Assembly: GCA_029204045.2 (NCBI GenBank)
Contig: CM055076.1
Coordinates: 19,594,269 to 19,658,268, forward strand
Direction: 5' to 3'
Length of the DNA: 64,000 bases
From: Tillandsia leiboldiana
Lineage: Eukaryota; Streptophyta; Magnoliopsida; Poales; Bromeliaceae
Under the pieces are notes generated by a model that was not told the DNA's origin, did no database searches, and was given only the letters and a program-made list of their open reading frames with translations. Below, one piece after another: positions 36,767 through 48,500 of the stretch; position 1 is the first letter of the stretch; each line of letters starts with the position of its first letter. Made by a program: the position numbers and the translations under genes.

Positions 36767-37530
36767 TTATTATTCAAAACTTTTAAATTTATTCCTTTAT
36801 TCTCAATGTATTTTTCTAAATCTCAAATCTCATTTGTAAATTTTATCGTTAGGAATATATTTGAAAGAGTTTTATAAAATCAGTAAGGATATTTTGGTTA
36901 ACTAAAAATATATTAGATGTTTTTTGATCAATTGATCAAATACTTGGAGTGCAAAAGATGAAGAATAAGAAAAGAGAGATGTCGAAAGATCCACGGAGAA
37001 TAATTTCTTGTATGCTTCTTGGAAGAGGGGAGAAAATGAATTGCAAGTTTCATAGAGAAGACTTAAAAGTTAAAGCGCAAGGAGGAGTAATTTCTTGAAG
37101 CAGTCCTAATCCAAGTAGTCTGAAGATAACTATAAAAAATGAAAGTCACCAACTATACCCTTTCACTTGTGTGATTGTTTATTTAGGGCTTTTGTTTCCT
37201 TACTTTAAAGTAACCTTGATTAATAATTCTTTTAAAAAAAAAAAATTAAAAATGTATAGACACCTTGATTTTTTTTAAATTTTTTTTATTTGAGTTGCAC
37301 TCGTCAACCAACAAACTGTTTGATTGAGATCCTTTTATTAGTAATTTTGATATTTTCTTGGTGCAGGAAATAGAAGAACTATATATAGGAGTGTTATACC
37401 ATTACTAAAGTCCTGCACCAAGAAATTAAAAAAGAACTCGAAATTAAGCTTCTGTTGCGCGTCTCTTATGTTCTAACTCATCACTGGACAACTAGTCTCG
37501 TATTTAACATTCGAAAGCAATTGATACTTC

Positions 37531-37563
<33 letters not shown>

Positions 37564-39500
37564 CAGGCAATTCATCAAACACTTGGAGTGCAAAAGATAG
37601 AGCATGAGGAAATATAGAGAATATGAATACAATCACTGGGGCAGGTATAAATAAAGAAAAGACAAAGAGCACATAGGTTGGGGAAGACTTATTATTACGC
37701 GTGAATTTCATACCAGAGGTTTCGCCGCCTTCTTTTGAGAATCCACGCCCCAGTCATCAACTCAAATAATTAATCACCCAAGGTCGCGTTTCTTGACCCA
37801 CGCCACCGCTGCACTGGGGCCAAATAATTGGCACCTCAATAAAATCTAGTTCTAATTTTGTTTACCAAACGTTTGATTGTGAATGAAAATAGTAATTATT
37901 GGCACCTAGTGGATAAAGAAAAGGCTGCTGCTTTTGGTTCAGCTATAAACAATAAATTAGAACGATTTATTTTAAAAATAAATATAAATTTAAAAACAAG
38001 TAGAAATAAAATAAATAAATAAAATAACGTTTAAATAATTAGATTGAAGTAGTAAAAAATAAAAGTAATTATAATTTTAAAATAATAATATTTTATCTAT
38101 TTAATTAATATAAAAATATTAACTAAATAATAATTTAACTTATTTAATTAACTATTGTTAGATTATTCTAAATATTAATTGATAAAATAATTAACAATAA
38201 TTAGTATAGTTAATAAATAATTTAATTAACTATGAATAATTTAATAAATTAATAAATTAATTAGTTAGTTATTTAATAGTTAGATAATTAGTTAATAAAA
38301 TAATTAGATTAGTCAAAATATTAAATTAATTAAAAAGTTAATATAATAATTAAAATTATATTTATTTTAATTAAATTTATTTTTAAGTGAAAACAAATTT
38401 GATTTAGAAAAAATGGCTGAAACAGTAGTTTTAATTTTATGCCAGCTTATTTAATAAAAAAAAAAATTACTGTTTTCATCATTAATCAAATGCGTTAATA
38501 TTTTCACCAGTAATTTTACTATAGATGAAGTAGTAACCTTTCACTCATTAAATGAAAGGAATGCAAAATATATATTCAAAAAAAATATACAAGTGGTATT
38601 TATTTTTTTATAGTATTACTCAAAATATAAGGATAATTACATTTTTGGTCCTCACACTATGAGGCTCTTACACTTCAGTCCGTAAATTTTAATTCATCCT
38701 AATTTTTTTTTCTAACTATGAGTCCTGTGATGCTTTAGTTTCTACTTTCTTTTCTTTCTTTTTTACTAGAGCAATTTCTGATCATGTGTGGCCGTTTGAT
38801 TCTAAACTTTTTTAAAAAATTACTAATAAAAGAACGTAAATAAAATAATTTGTTAGTTGAGAATTGTAAATCAAATAAAAAAAATAGAAATGACATGTCC
38901 ATATGATTTAATATTTGTAATCCGTACCACTCCCAATCCAGGGTTTACTTCACTTTTTTTCTTTCTCAAGTTCAAAAGAGAAAAAAAAATTGGACAAGGT
39001 AAGTTGGAAAAAAGTGAACGTTAGATGATGGAAGTAGTAAGATTACAATCCTTTTTAAGGATTGTAAGACAAGCTTTGCTCATTTACCAAAGGAAAAAAA
39101 TTTAAATAATATTCAGGACTTGTCTATACATTTTAACATTTTTTTTAAAAAAAATAATTAACCTTTATATATATTATTTGAGAATTTAATTTTTATAACA
39201 CACCAGATAACGCTAGTGCTAACCACGATAAGATAGTGCATCATTTAATAACTTTTGAGTAAAAAATAAATAAATAATTTATTACCTTTTTATATCCACC
39301 TATGAGTTTTATTATATTTTTCATGCATTAAATTTAAATGAATAATTTTCTCCCTATTTTAAAGCTTTACAAAATCACATTGAGAATAACTACTTATTAA
39401 TTTGTAACTTTCTTGAGTAGAAGAGCCTGTTAACATATTTGATAAATTTCAACCAAATATAATAGGGGCAAATAAAAAATAAAAAATAAAAAATATGAAA
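36767..39500. other. Intergenic DNA: repeat remnants, no gene seen
   Basis: 36920-37080 carries pieces of the CNL 5'-flank repeat (CTTGGAGTGCAAAAGATGAA, CTTCTTGGAAGAGGGGAGAA). 37370-37500 resembles 44690-44830 (GTGTTATACCATTACTA...CCTGCACCAAGAAATTAAA). 37540-37565 is a CTA-trinucleotide run, and 37930-38490 is a second AT-rich MITE-like copy paired with 34541-35150. Nothing coding is recognisable. Confidence 0.6.
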
Positions 39501-39511
39501 TTTGAGGGGTA

Positions 39512-40619
39512 CTATTTCAATACATTCTTAAAAAAAAAAAAAGAAAAAATAAAGGCAATGTAATCACTCCTGAAAAATAAGGAACTGTTTATAAAGGAGT
39601 GTAGACCAAACAGAAAAACTAAAAAGTCACTCGCCAATTCCCCTCGCAACATATCAAAACAGTCCTCCGAAAGATCTCGAGAAAGCGATATTATCGGATA
39701 ACCAATGTCATCTTCTCCACTCTCTACATTGTATTCAAATGTCTCCTCCCTTTTGATATCATCAGCAGCCCAGTTTAGTGCAATGTTCATCTCTGAACCC
39801 ACAGTGCAGTTCCAGCTACTACAGTCACTTGAACTCTTACCATACCCGTAATTCTCTGAAATGTCGAGCACACTATTAAAATCGCAAATCTGCGAGTTTT
39901 CTAACTGGCTGTAAATGGTCAAATTGCTCGCTGATTGATCGCTGATTGCGCTGAAGGGGAAGGCATCAAATGCTGCAGTTGCCGCAAAGTGGACTAAAGA
40001 ACCGACATTGTTCGAATTGTTCGGTTCGAGCTTCTCTTCTCGAGATTCTAGAGTCTCATTTAGTGGCTTGTGGGTAGCCGGATCGACTGCCTGCTGCACG
40101 AGTTTCTTTTTCAAGCACGAGTTCCAGAAGTTCTTGATCTCGTTATCTGTTCTTCCGGGCAGTTGAGATGCAATCTGAGACCATCTGAAACTCCCAAATG
40201 CAGAAAAATTCAGTACCCATTTCGCGAAATCCCGACAAAATGTAGTTGTTTCGAGCTAAATTATTTTACCTGTTGCCTAATATTCCATGCAAACTAACAA
40301 TTAGATCCTCTTCTTGCTGCGAGAAGCTTCCCCTCTTGAGATCAGGCCTCAAGTAATTGATCCACCTCAATCTGCAACTCTTTCCACATCTCTGCAACCC
40401 TGAAAAGAAAAAAATTTAATGAAAAATACGGATTAAATTCGGCGGATAAATCACGAAAGAACAAGAAATAATGTGAACAATGCCTGCTAGTTTTGCTACA
40501 GAGCTCCAACTGCCAACACCAAATCTAATGATGTGGTTGTAGAGCTTCTCATCCTCCTCAGGAGACCACAACCTCTTCCTCAGCTTCTGCTGCCTGAGAC
40601 AGCCCGAATCGCGCCTCAT
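39512..40619 (-). CDS. R2R3-MYB transcription factor
   Basis: Nuclear DNA-binding regulator. Inferred exons on the minus strand are 40484-40619, 40270-40399 and 39512-40184 (312 aa, frame kept throughout). R2 tryptophans are at residues 18, 38 and 58; R3 has F71, W90 and W109, the usual R2R3 pattern. CGKSCRLRWINYLRPDLKRG and LPGRTDNEIKNFWNSCLKKK are textbook motifs. Intron positions match the canonical two-intron MYB structure. The N-terminus (LRKRLWSPEEDEKLYNHI) and KKL...DPATHKPL after R3 resemble the MYB61/MYB86/MYB26-type groups (secondary-wall and related roles), but I cannot assign an orthologue. Odd points: intron 1 has a GC donor, and the last 45 or so residues are hydrophobic and partly encoded by a homopolymer run, so the original stop or a 3' exon may differ. 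The neighbours are repeats, with no operon-like context. Confidence 0.9.
40484..40485 (-). other. MYB exon 1 / intron 1 junction with GC donor
   Basis: At the conserved first MYB intron site the minus strand reads GCAG|GCATTG, then ...TTTTCAG|GGTTGCAGAG at 40400/40399. The join gives A-G-L-Q-R-C-G, as in all R2R3-MYBs. Intron 1 (84 bp, 40400-40483) is therefore GC-AG. Intron 2 (40185-40269, 85 bp) is GT-AG. Confidence 0.8.
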
Positions 40620-40662
40620 TGATTCGTCGCGAATCGCTGGCTTCTTTTCGCAGGATATTTGA

Positions 40663-40682
40663 ACAGATATATATATATTTAC
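40663..40682 (-). promoter_or_regulatory. Candidate TATA region of the MYB gene
   Basis: The minus strand carries TAAATATATATATAT about 45-60 bp upstream of the ATG at 40619. It is the only clear TATA-like stretch in the immediate promoter, and the predicted 5' UTR would be short. Further up, 40810-40826 is GA-rich. Confidence 0.4.
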
Positions 40683-40903
40683 TAATGGATGGTTTGAGAT
40701 AGAGAAGCTTAAATAGAATGTTGGTTAGTTGTTTAAGTTCACAGGGGATAGAGCTTAACTAATGCTTAAGTTCCAAGTTTCATAAAGAGAAGAGGAGGGA
40801 AATAAATAGTGAGAGAGAGAGAGAAAGGACACAAGGAAAAGTGAAGCAATTATGTGGGTTTTAAGCAAGTCCTAACTAGATGTTCTTGCAATGGAATGGA
40901 TTA

Positions 40904-41038
40904 AGATTTAAGGTACCTTCAATTATAGGAAAGAAGTAATCAAGTAGAGGATTTAAGGCACCTTCGACTATAGGAAAGAAGTAATCAAGCAAAGGATTTA
41001 AGGCACCTCCAATTATAGGGAAGAAGTAATGAAGTAAT
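40904..41038. repeat. Three 45-bp tandem repeats upstream of the MYB gene
   Basis: Units start at 40904, 40949 and 40994 with GATTTAAGGCACCTTC-like sequence followed by TATAGGAAAGAAGTAAT. The spacing is exactly 45 bp. They lie about 285-420 bp upstream of the MYB start codon. Confidence 0.85.
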
Positions 41039-41109
41039 TAAACAAATGTGATATGAAATGAGATTAATGCATTAAGGGTTGTAGGGCTCTTTGGTTACAA
41101 AAGAGAGAG

Positions 41110-41462
41110 TGTAATGATCCGACTCAGTAGTACTAATAACTTGTTGAGTTTAAACCATTGGTTCAAACAAACCCTTTACCATCCGATGTGGCGCTATTGA
41201 GGCATTACATACTCCTTCCATTTGGACCCTGACATTCTCGTCCAACCCTCGCCCAATCATATATATATATATATATAGATAAAAGTTATCAGACGATATG
41301 AGACTATGAGACTCTAAAGGTGGCTCCTATAGATTTCGAGCTGGTATTCGGCTCTAAAACCAAATATAATGATCCCACTAGTATGAATAACTTGTTGAGC
41401 CGAAATCATCGGCCCAAAATACTTAAATTCAATTATTATTACTAGGGTCCCTGATTGTAATT
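41110..41462 (-). mobile_element. Degraded TRIM, minus orientation
   Basis: The first reversed LTR starts TGTAATGATCC (41110) and ends GGCATTACA (41209), with an internal deletion. Then come a short internal region, reversed primer-binding-site remains (GGCTCTAAAACCAAA), and a second LTR from about 41366 (ATAATGATCCCACTAG). It belongs to the same family as 24668-25392. Confidence 0.7.
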
Positions 41463-41476
41463 CCATTCACAAACCC

Positions 41477-41478
<2 letters not shown>

Positions 41479-41529
<51 letters not shown>
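41479..41529. repeat. (GA)n microsatellite
   Basis: An uninterrupted GA run of about 50 bp. The open frame 41467-41784 on the minus strand only translates this run plus unrelated flank. Confidence 0.95.
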
Positions 41530-41530
<1 letters not shown>

Positions 41531-43718
41531 GTTAGTTGTGGGAAATGGTGTTTAGCTTTTCTTTTCCTTTTGTTTTTTTTTCTCTTTAACCAATTCATCA
41601 AGGAAAATAGGAGAGTATGACAACATAAAACATGCATTAAAATTCTACTTGAATGTCCACCTCCATCAAATGTGTGACATAAAAGGATACAGTATTTATT
41701 TTCAACGACAACGTCATACCATTCAACTAAAAATCGATATGATAGAAAACGGTTAAGAAATGCTCTAAACAGTTTAAAACCCACTCACGTGCATAGCAGA
41801 AATTAAGTGAATCATGTTATGTATACCGATAGAAAAGGTAAGAAGAATATATGCTATTAATTGTTAGATATCAAATCTTTTTACAATCGAGAGACATAAA
41901 ACTAACTCTGACATCATAGTAAGCAAAAAATCAATCTAACAAAAAATTAACTAGGAAATAATCAGTTTCCAAATAAACCATCATATGTTAAAGAAGTAGG
42001 CCACTATATCTTGAATCTTATCTTGCTTCATTCATGGCTTGAGCATGGAAAATTTTGATGCCAATACAAATTTGTTGAGTTATATTTTTTACATGCCTAA
42101 TAAATCATCTACATGCATGTAAAATGACTATAAACATAATATTTCGCATCATATATTCGCAATATTTATCACATAACAAAAGCTATCGAACGCTATTTGG
42201 TCAAAAGGAATTAGAGTGAATATATGTTTTCTCATCTTCTCACAGAACTGCAGAGATTATGGACTTAACCATGGAATCTGCATAACATATAATCACTTGT
42301 AAAAACCATCATTTAAGAAGGAAAAAAAGAAAAAGAAAAAAAAAGAGGAATAGGGTTAGAATGGTATTTTTGCCCAGTAGTTGTGAGCTTGAGGATCTTG
42401 CACCTAAAGTGAGCTTGACCTTGACATGCCTCCTTTGAAAAGGAAACATCATAGTAGCTCCTCTTTTAAGTCATGCAAACAAATCAGTGCTAAAAGGGAG
42501 AGAAAGGAACATTATTTATAAAAAAATAAAATAAAAACATGCACACACACTCTTTTATTCTTACTATGAATTTATATAATTTTAAACAAAAATTAGCAGC
42601 TCCATTAAAAAACACTAGTTGAAAATAGTAGAGCATATATTCAGATTAATTTCGACCTATTTCAAAAATAATAAAAATAAAAATAGCGAAACAAAATAGT
42701 CGAATTAACTTAATAGAAGCTTTCAATGAGCATAGAGTTGTTTAGGACAATATATATAGGGAGCTCTCAACATTATTTTTCGTCGATTTACACCCTTTAC
42801 TTTTGATATTTTTGAACTGTATGATTTTGGTCAAATAAATTACGAATTTTATTAAATTTATTGAGAATTCCATCAATTTAATGGTTTTCATCAAATAAAA
42901 CTAAAACAACCGGTAGCTAATAGAGCCATTAAACTTAAGAAAATTTTCACTTTAACTAAAATAACTCAAATTATAAAAAAGGGCCTGTTTCACAATGGCC
43001 TATAGCTGAGGAGGTCTCAGAACATGGTTAAAATAAATAGATAAATAAAGAACTACACACATAAAAAAGAAACAATGAAATGAATTGTTCTAAATCAAAG
43101 CCAAAGTTAAACAGATTGGAAAACTGAACAGAGCATACAACATAAATTTTCGGTCTGGTTCAGTTTTGAGTTTGTTTTTGTGTATCCAACACCAAATGAA
43201 ATTAGAGATTTTTATGAAACTTGTAAAGAAGTAAAAGTAAACAACCAGTTCATGCCTGCTGCTGCAGTGTTGCCCTCATTTTTCCTCTTACAATGAGTCG
43301 GGCTGAGTCTTATCGACGGAGCACCTATTAAGTTTACTACCAAAATGATACAACCTGCATTAAAAAACATAAAAACTTAAACAAAATTTAAAGTATAATT
43401 TGTGCCACTGAAATTAAGTTCACAAGTTTAATCATATATACATATATAGACTACATGTAGTAGTCTTGTTTCGATCCTGCAGCAAGAAAAATAGGAGAAT
43501 GTACACAAAACAGTAAAACTTTAACCATACTCCATAACAAGGACGAAATCAATAGACTATAATAATAGGAGTCTTTTTAATTCATACACCACCGAGAACA
43601 AAAAGAAAATAGAAATACATAGGCAATTTATTTACTCCTATTACATTCCTATAGAGAAATCGATAGAGTTTTTAATTCGTTCTCGCATCACCAAATATAG
43701 AGAATAAGCGGTAACACT

Positions 43719-43751
<33 letters not shown>

Positions 43752-45594
43752 CAATATGAAATGAAACTAAAGTGTTTTTAAAACTATAAATAAAGTAAAA
43801 GTAAGATGCTGCAGGATGTGGTTGCAAGTTGATGTCTGCTGCAGCGTAGTCGTCATTTTCCTTTTACGATGAGTCAACATTGTCTTATCGTTAGAGCATC
43901 CACCAAATTTTACTCCAAATGTCGATACAACCTGCTCTAAAATCTAAAAAAAGTTTAACAAAATTTAAAGTTTGAATTATATAGCTGAAATTGAGTTCAC
44001 AAGTGTAATCTGGTGCATGTTATACTGCTGGAAAAAATAATAATAATTTCAAACACATTTTAAAACAATGTTGAACAACTTCATCAAATAATAGACAAAA
44101 AGTAAACAAGCTTATGACCAGACTATGAGATTTGCTATTTATATAGAAATATTCAAACATTAAATTATCTCTAGGACATATGACTATAATAAATTGAGGG
44201 GAAACAAAATTCCTCCCTGCCCCAAAAGAGGGCAATTTCTTTCTTAAAGATTTTATGTTGTTTTGGCAATAGAGAGAGCAAAAAAAAAAAGAAAAAGAAA
44301 AAGAAAAAAACAGGAATACATGGAATCTGACTCTAATCCTGCACCAAGAAAACTGAAGAACACAAGCATGTAGTAAGACATTAGTCTTTTTTTTTTCCTT
44401 TTAATTCCTATAAATAGATTGATAGACAACTTATAGAGAGTCATATATATATTGCTCCAGCACTAATAAAATTGAGAGACAACGATAAAAGCTTTTTTCA
44501 CTCATGCAGCAAAAAATTTAAAATAGAGAGAATAAGTAGTATGATTTTAATCTTGTTTCATGCCGGGAGAAAAATAGATCAAGTGCAGATAGGGAGTCCT
44601 AATCCTTTCATGTTCCTGCAGTACCAAAGCAGAACATAAAGCAGCAAAACTTCACTCTTGTTTTATATTCTTGAAAAAATTGAGAGAAATATATATAGGA
44701 GTGCTATACCATTACTACAACCCTGCACCAAGAAATTAAAACAACTTTAAAGCTGTTGTCACACTTCTCTCTCTTATGTTCTACTCATCAACTAGTCATT
44801 GTTAATTTTAGAAAGTAATTGATTTATGATCATTACATTGTTAATTTGTTTTACATGACTAATCCATTGCTTCGATGTTCACGCCTAATAAGATATAATA
44901 CCTGACCAATAGCATAGGAAATCAAGAGCTAATTAAGAGGCACTGAAATGGAAATTTATTTAATTTCTAATACTATCCTCTCTTTATAATCACGCAAGCC
45001 CTGCGAGCACCATGTACTAATTATAAGGGGTGATTAATTAGCACTATAAATTAAGGGTCAAAAATTATAAAAATTTTATTGGGGATGCTAACTTAAAACG
45101 AACCTGCTTGCTCTTGCATTGTCCAAAAAAGGCCAATTAGTCCTGAAACAAATTAAATATCCTTGTTAAGATTGAATGAGATGTCATAGTTCATTAAGAC
45201 CGAAATAAATTGCGTTAATTATAAAGAGTAGCACGGGCAAGATGAAGGGTTGTGAAGTGAACATAGAATGTGCATCATCACCTCTTCAAAATCTGTTAAT
45301 TCGAAGCGAAGACTGTGCAAGAAGAGCTGTTAGCACGGTCTCTCTTTGGCTCTGCGCGTTGGGTAAGTGACTGTTACTACCTGGGCTCATAGCGTCGGAA
45401 GAAGATGCTGTTGGCGAGGTACAAGGGAGTAAGAGGGACCGCGAGGTGCTCGTTTCACAGAGCAGATCTTGCTAAAACCCAACATTTGGCTATCTCTTTA
45501 CGAAGATGCGGGAAAGAGAGTTGCTGCTGCCGTTATGTATTTTTTTTATCGCCCTGGAGGGCCTGTTTTCCTCTCAAATAGGGTTTACCCCTGT
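41530..45594. other. Intergenic DNA between the MYB and CNL genes, with a local duplication
   Basis: About 43200-43440 and 43790-44015 are diverged direct copies (shared TGATACAACCTG / TCGATACAACCTG, ACAAAATTTAAAGT and TGAAATT[A/G]AGTTCACAAG). Short motifs with CCTGCA[G/C]CAAGAAA recur at about 43475, 44340 and 44730. No recognisable gene. 45240-45594 is probably the CNL 3' flank or UTR. Confidence 0.55.
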
Positions 45595-48500
45595 TTAATC
45601 ACAACAAACACAATCTGTTAATTCAATCTCCACATTAGGGATGTTGGCAATCTTGGGCCAATCAAGGCCTATATTCTCTTGGCATCGCTCCTTCAACTCA
45701 GGGTGACACCAGCTGATGTGTAGAGAACGCAGTGAAGTAGGCAGATCTGGAAGTGACTGGATGAGGTCAGCTCTACCTACATCCAAACTCTCTAGGGAGC
45801 ACAGTTTTGTCATGCTCTGGGGTAGGGACTGAAGGGAACATGCATTCCACACAGATAAATCTTTGAGGGCAGAGTGATTTTGCAGTAGCCATTCCTCAGG
45901 TAAGGAGGTGAGTGGCGAAGCATTAGAGATAGTGAAAATGCTGATGGAGGAGAGACTTCTCAATGGCTCCATGAGCAGGAGCGCGTGGTGGTCAATTAAT
46001 AGTTTACCAAGCTTCAAAAAGCAGTCCGCTGCATTCTTTTGGCCGACATCATTTGGGAACGGAGGCTGACGCAGGGCAACTTCAATTAGCTTGTCACACT
46101 CTCTAATTTCTAACTCACGGAGGGATACAAGAGCTTGTATTCCACCAAATGATGACAGTTCTTTGCAGTTAATTATTATTAAATTGGAAAGCTTCATCAA
46201 CAGTGAACACACTTGTGCTGGGGGAAGGGAAGTTATGCTTGCACAATTGAATAATTTCAACTTGGTAAGAGAGGTTAAATTTGGTAATAACTGGAGCAAA
46301 TGCACCTCAAGGTCGCCACATGACATAATAGTGAGTTCATCGTGTAAAGAGGACGGTCGGATGTCTGAGATTCCACGTGTTGTTAACTTTGGGCAATTTG
46401 TTATTCTCACGAACTCTACGGTGTAGAATTTCTGAAAAAACTCTGGTGGAATATATTCGAGCTTGTCACATTGTGCAATGGTTAACTTTCTAAGAGCCTG
46501 AAAATGTTCTTGCCGCTGCAGAAAGAAAAGATGCAAAAATATTAAGTCTGGACGATCACAACCATGCAATTATGAATTGGTGTTTTAATATAAGGTTAAA
46601 CTTCAAATTGCTCCCTCGTGCTTTAGCCCATTTTCAATTTGTTAACCTGTGGATCAAAAAGTTTCACTTTGCCCTCATGTGGTTTAATTTTTATTTCACT
46701 AAAAAATTCTAAATGAAATAGGGTGGCAAATTAAAAATATTTAAGGATGGCAAAGTGAAAAATACGCTAAACCACATGGGAGCAAAGTGTAAATTTTTGA
46801 ACTACAGGGTGGCAAAGCGAAAATGAGCTAAACCATAGAGGGGGGCAAAGTGAAACTTTTTAAACCACATGAGGGCACAGAGAAAATAAGCTAAACCTCA
46901 GGGGGTAATTTGAAGTTTATAAAATAGAGCACTTACATTGTTGTTTCCGCAATTCTCATCTATTGCTGGAAGAGCGGTCAATCCGACATTAGAAATATAC
47001 AAGTCCTTTAGACTACAAGGCAGAGTCGGCAATCCGCTAAAATTAGGACAGTTGGTAATTCTCATATTATCAAGTTTAGGAAACATGCAGCAATCATCTA
47101 TTCCAATCCACTCCTCCAAGTTTGGCAAGTCGTCAAAGTATAGGTCCTCCAATGATGGAAAGGCACACCCACGACTGCTCCCAAAGAACGAAGAATCTAT
47201 TTTCTTTACTGCATGTATTCCGCTTATGGTAAGAGAGGTTAAATTTGTTGAGCACAGCAATAGCACCTCAAGGTCGGCACATGACCCAATAGTGCGTTCA
47301 TCGAGTATAAAGGGCGGTTGGATGTTTGAGATTCCACGTATTGTCCACTTCGGGCAATTTTGTATCCTCAGCGCTTTTAGGGTGTTGAATTTCTGAAAAA
47401 GCTCTATTGGAAGATATTGGAGCTTCTCACACCGTTTGATGGTTAAGGTTTCAAGAGCCGAAAATTGTTCTTGCTGCTGCAAAAAGAAAATATGTAAAGA
47501 TATTAAGTTCGAGCAATCACAGCCATACAAATATGAATTGGTGTTTTAATATATGGGTAAACTTCAAATTGCCCCCGTGTGGTTTAGCTTATTTTCCCAT
47601 TACCATCCTATGGTTCAAAAAATTTCACTTTGCCCTCATGTGGTTTAATTTTTATTTCTCCAAAAAATTCTATACGAAATAGGATGGCAAATTAAAACTA
47701 TTTAAAAAAATCACAAGGCGTCAAAGTGAGAAATGCGCTAAACCACAAAAGTGTAAAATTTAGAACCACGGGGTGGCAAACTGAAAATGAGATAAACCAC
47801 AGAGGGGGCAAAGTAAAACTTTTTGAATCACATGAGGGCAAAGAGAAAATAAGCTAAACCTCAGGAGGTAATTTGAAGTTTATAAAATAGAGCACTTACA
47901 TTGTTGTTTCTGCAATTCTCATTTATTGCTGGAAGAGCAGTTAATCCAACATTTCTAATATGCAATTGATTTAAGCATCGAGGGAGAGCAGGCAATCCCC
48001 TCAAATTAGGGCATTTAGTAATTTTCATAGTATGAAGTTTAGGAAACATGCAGCAATCATCTATTCCAATCCACTCCTCCAAGTTAGACATGTCTTTAAA
48101 GCCTATGACCTTCAGCGATGGAAAGGCACCTCCACCACCGCACCCATAGAATGAACAACCTATTTTTTTTACTGCATGCATTCCCGTCATGTGAAGAGTG
48201 TTGAGTGATGGCAGACCCCCAAGAGGTGGGAGCTGCTCCCAGCCTTTACAGCCCATCAATACCATGGATGTCAAATTGACAAGAGACAAATTTGTCATCC
48301 AACATGGAGATTTAACACCTTGGTATTCTTTAATATCCAATTTCTCGAGATTGGTATTAGGACAGAGGTTATCGAGGAGCTTTTCATCCGCCTCTGCACT
48401 ATTGGAGCGGTATCTGGACCATTGCAATGACAAAGATTTGAGATAATTTTTATCCTTCAACTTGGCCTCCATAGCTTCTTCAGAAGTCCTCACATTTTCA

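Noticed and set aside
40070..40297. 75-codon plus-strand open frame over the MYB gene
   Set aside because: It begins with GTG, is antisense to MYB exon 3 and crosses both introns' borders; a shadow frame.
46091..47396. Plus-strand open frames of 111 and 152 codons over the CNL exons
   Set aside because: They are antisense to well-supported LRR coding sequence and show no family similarity.
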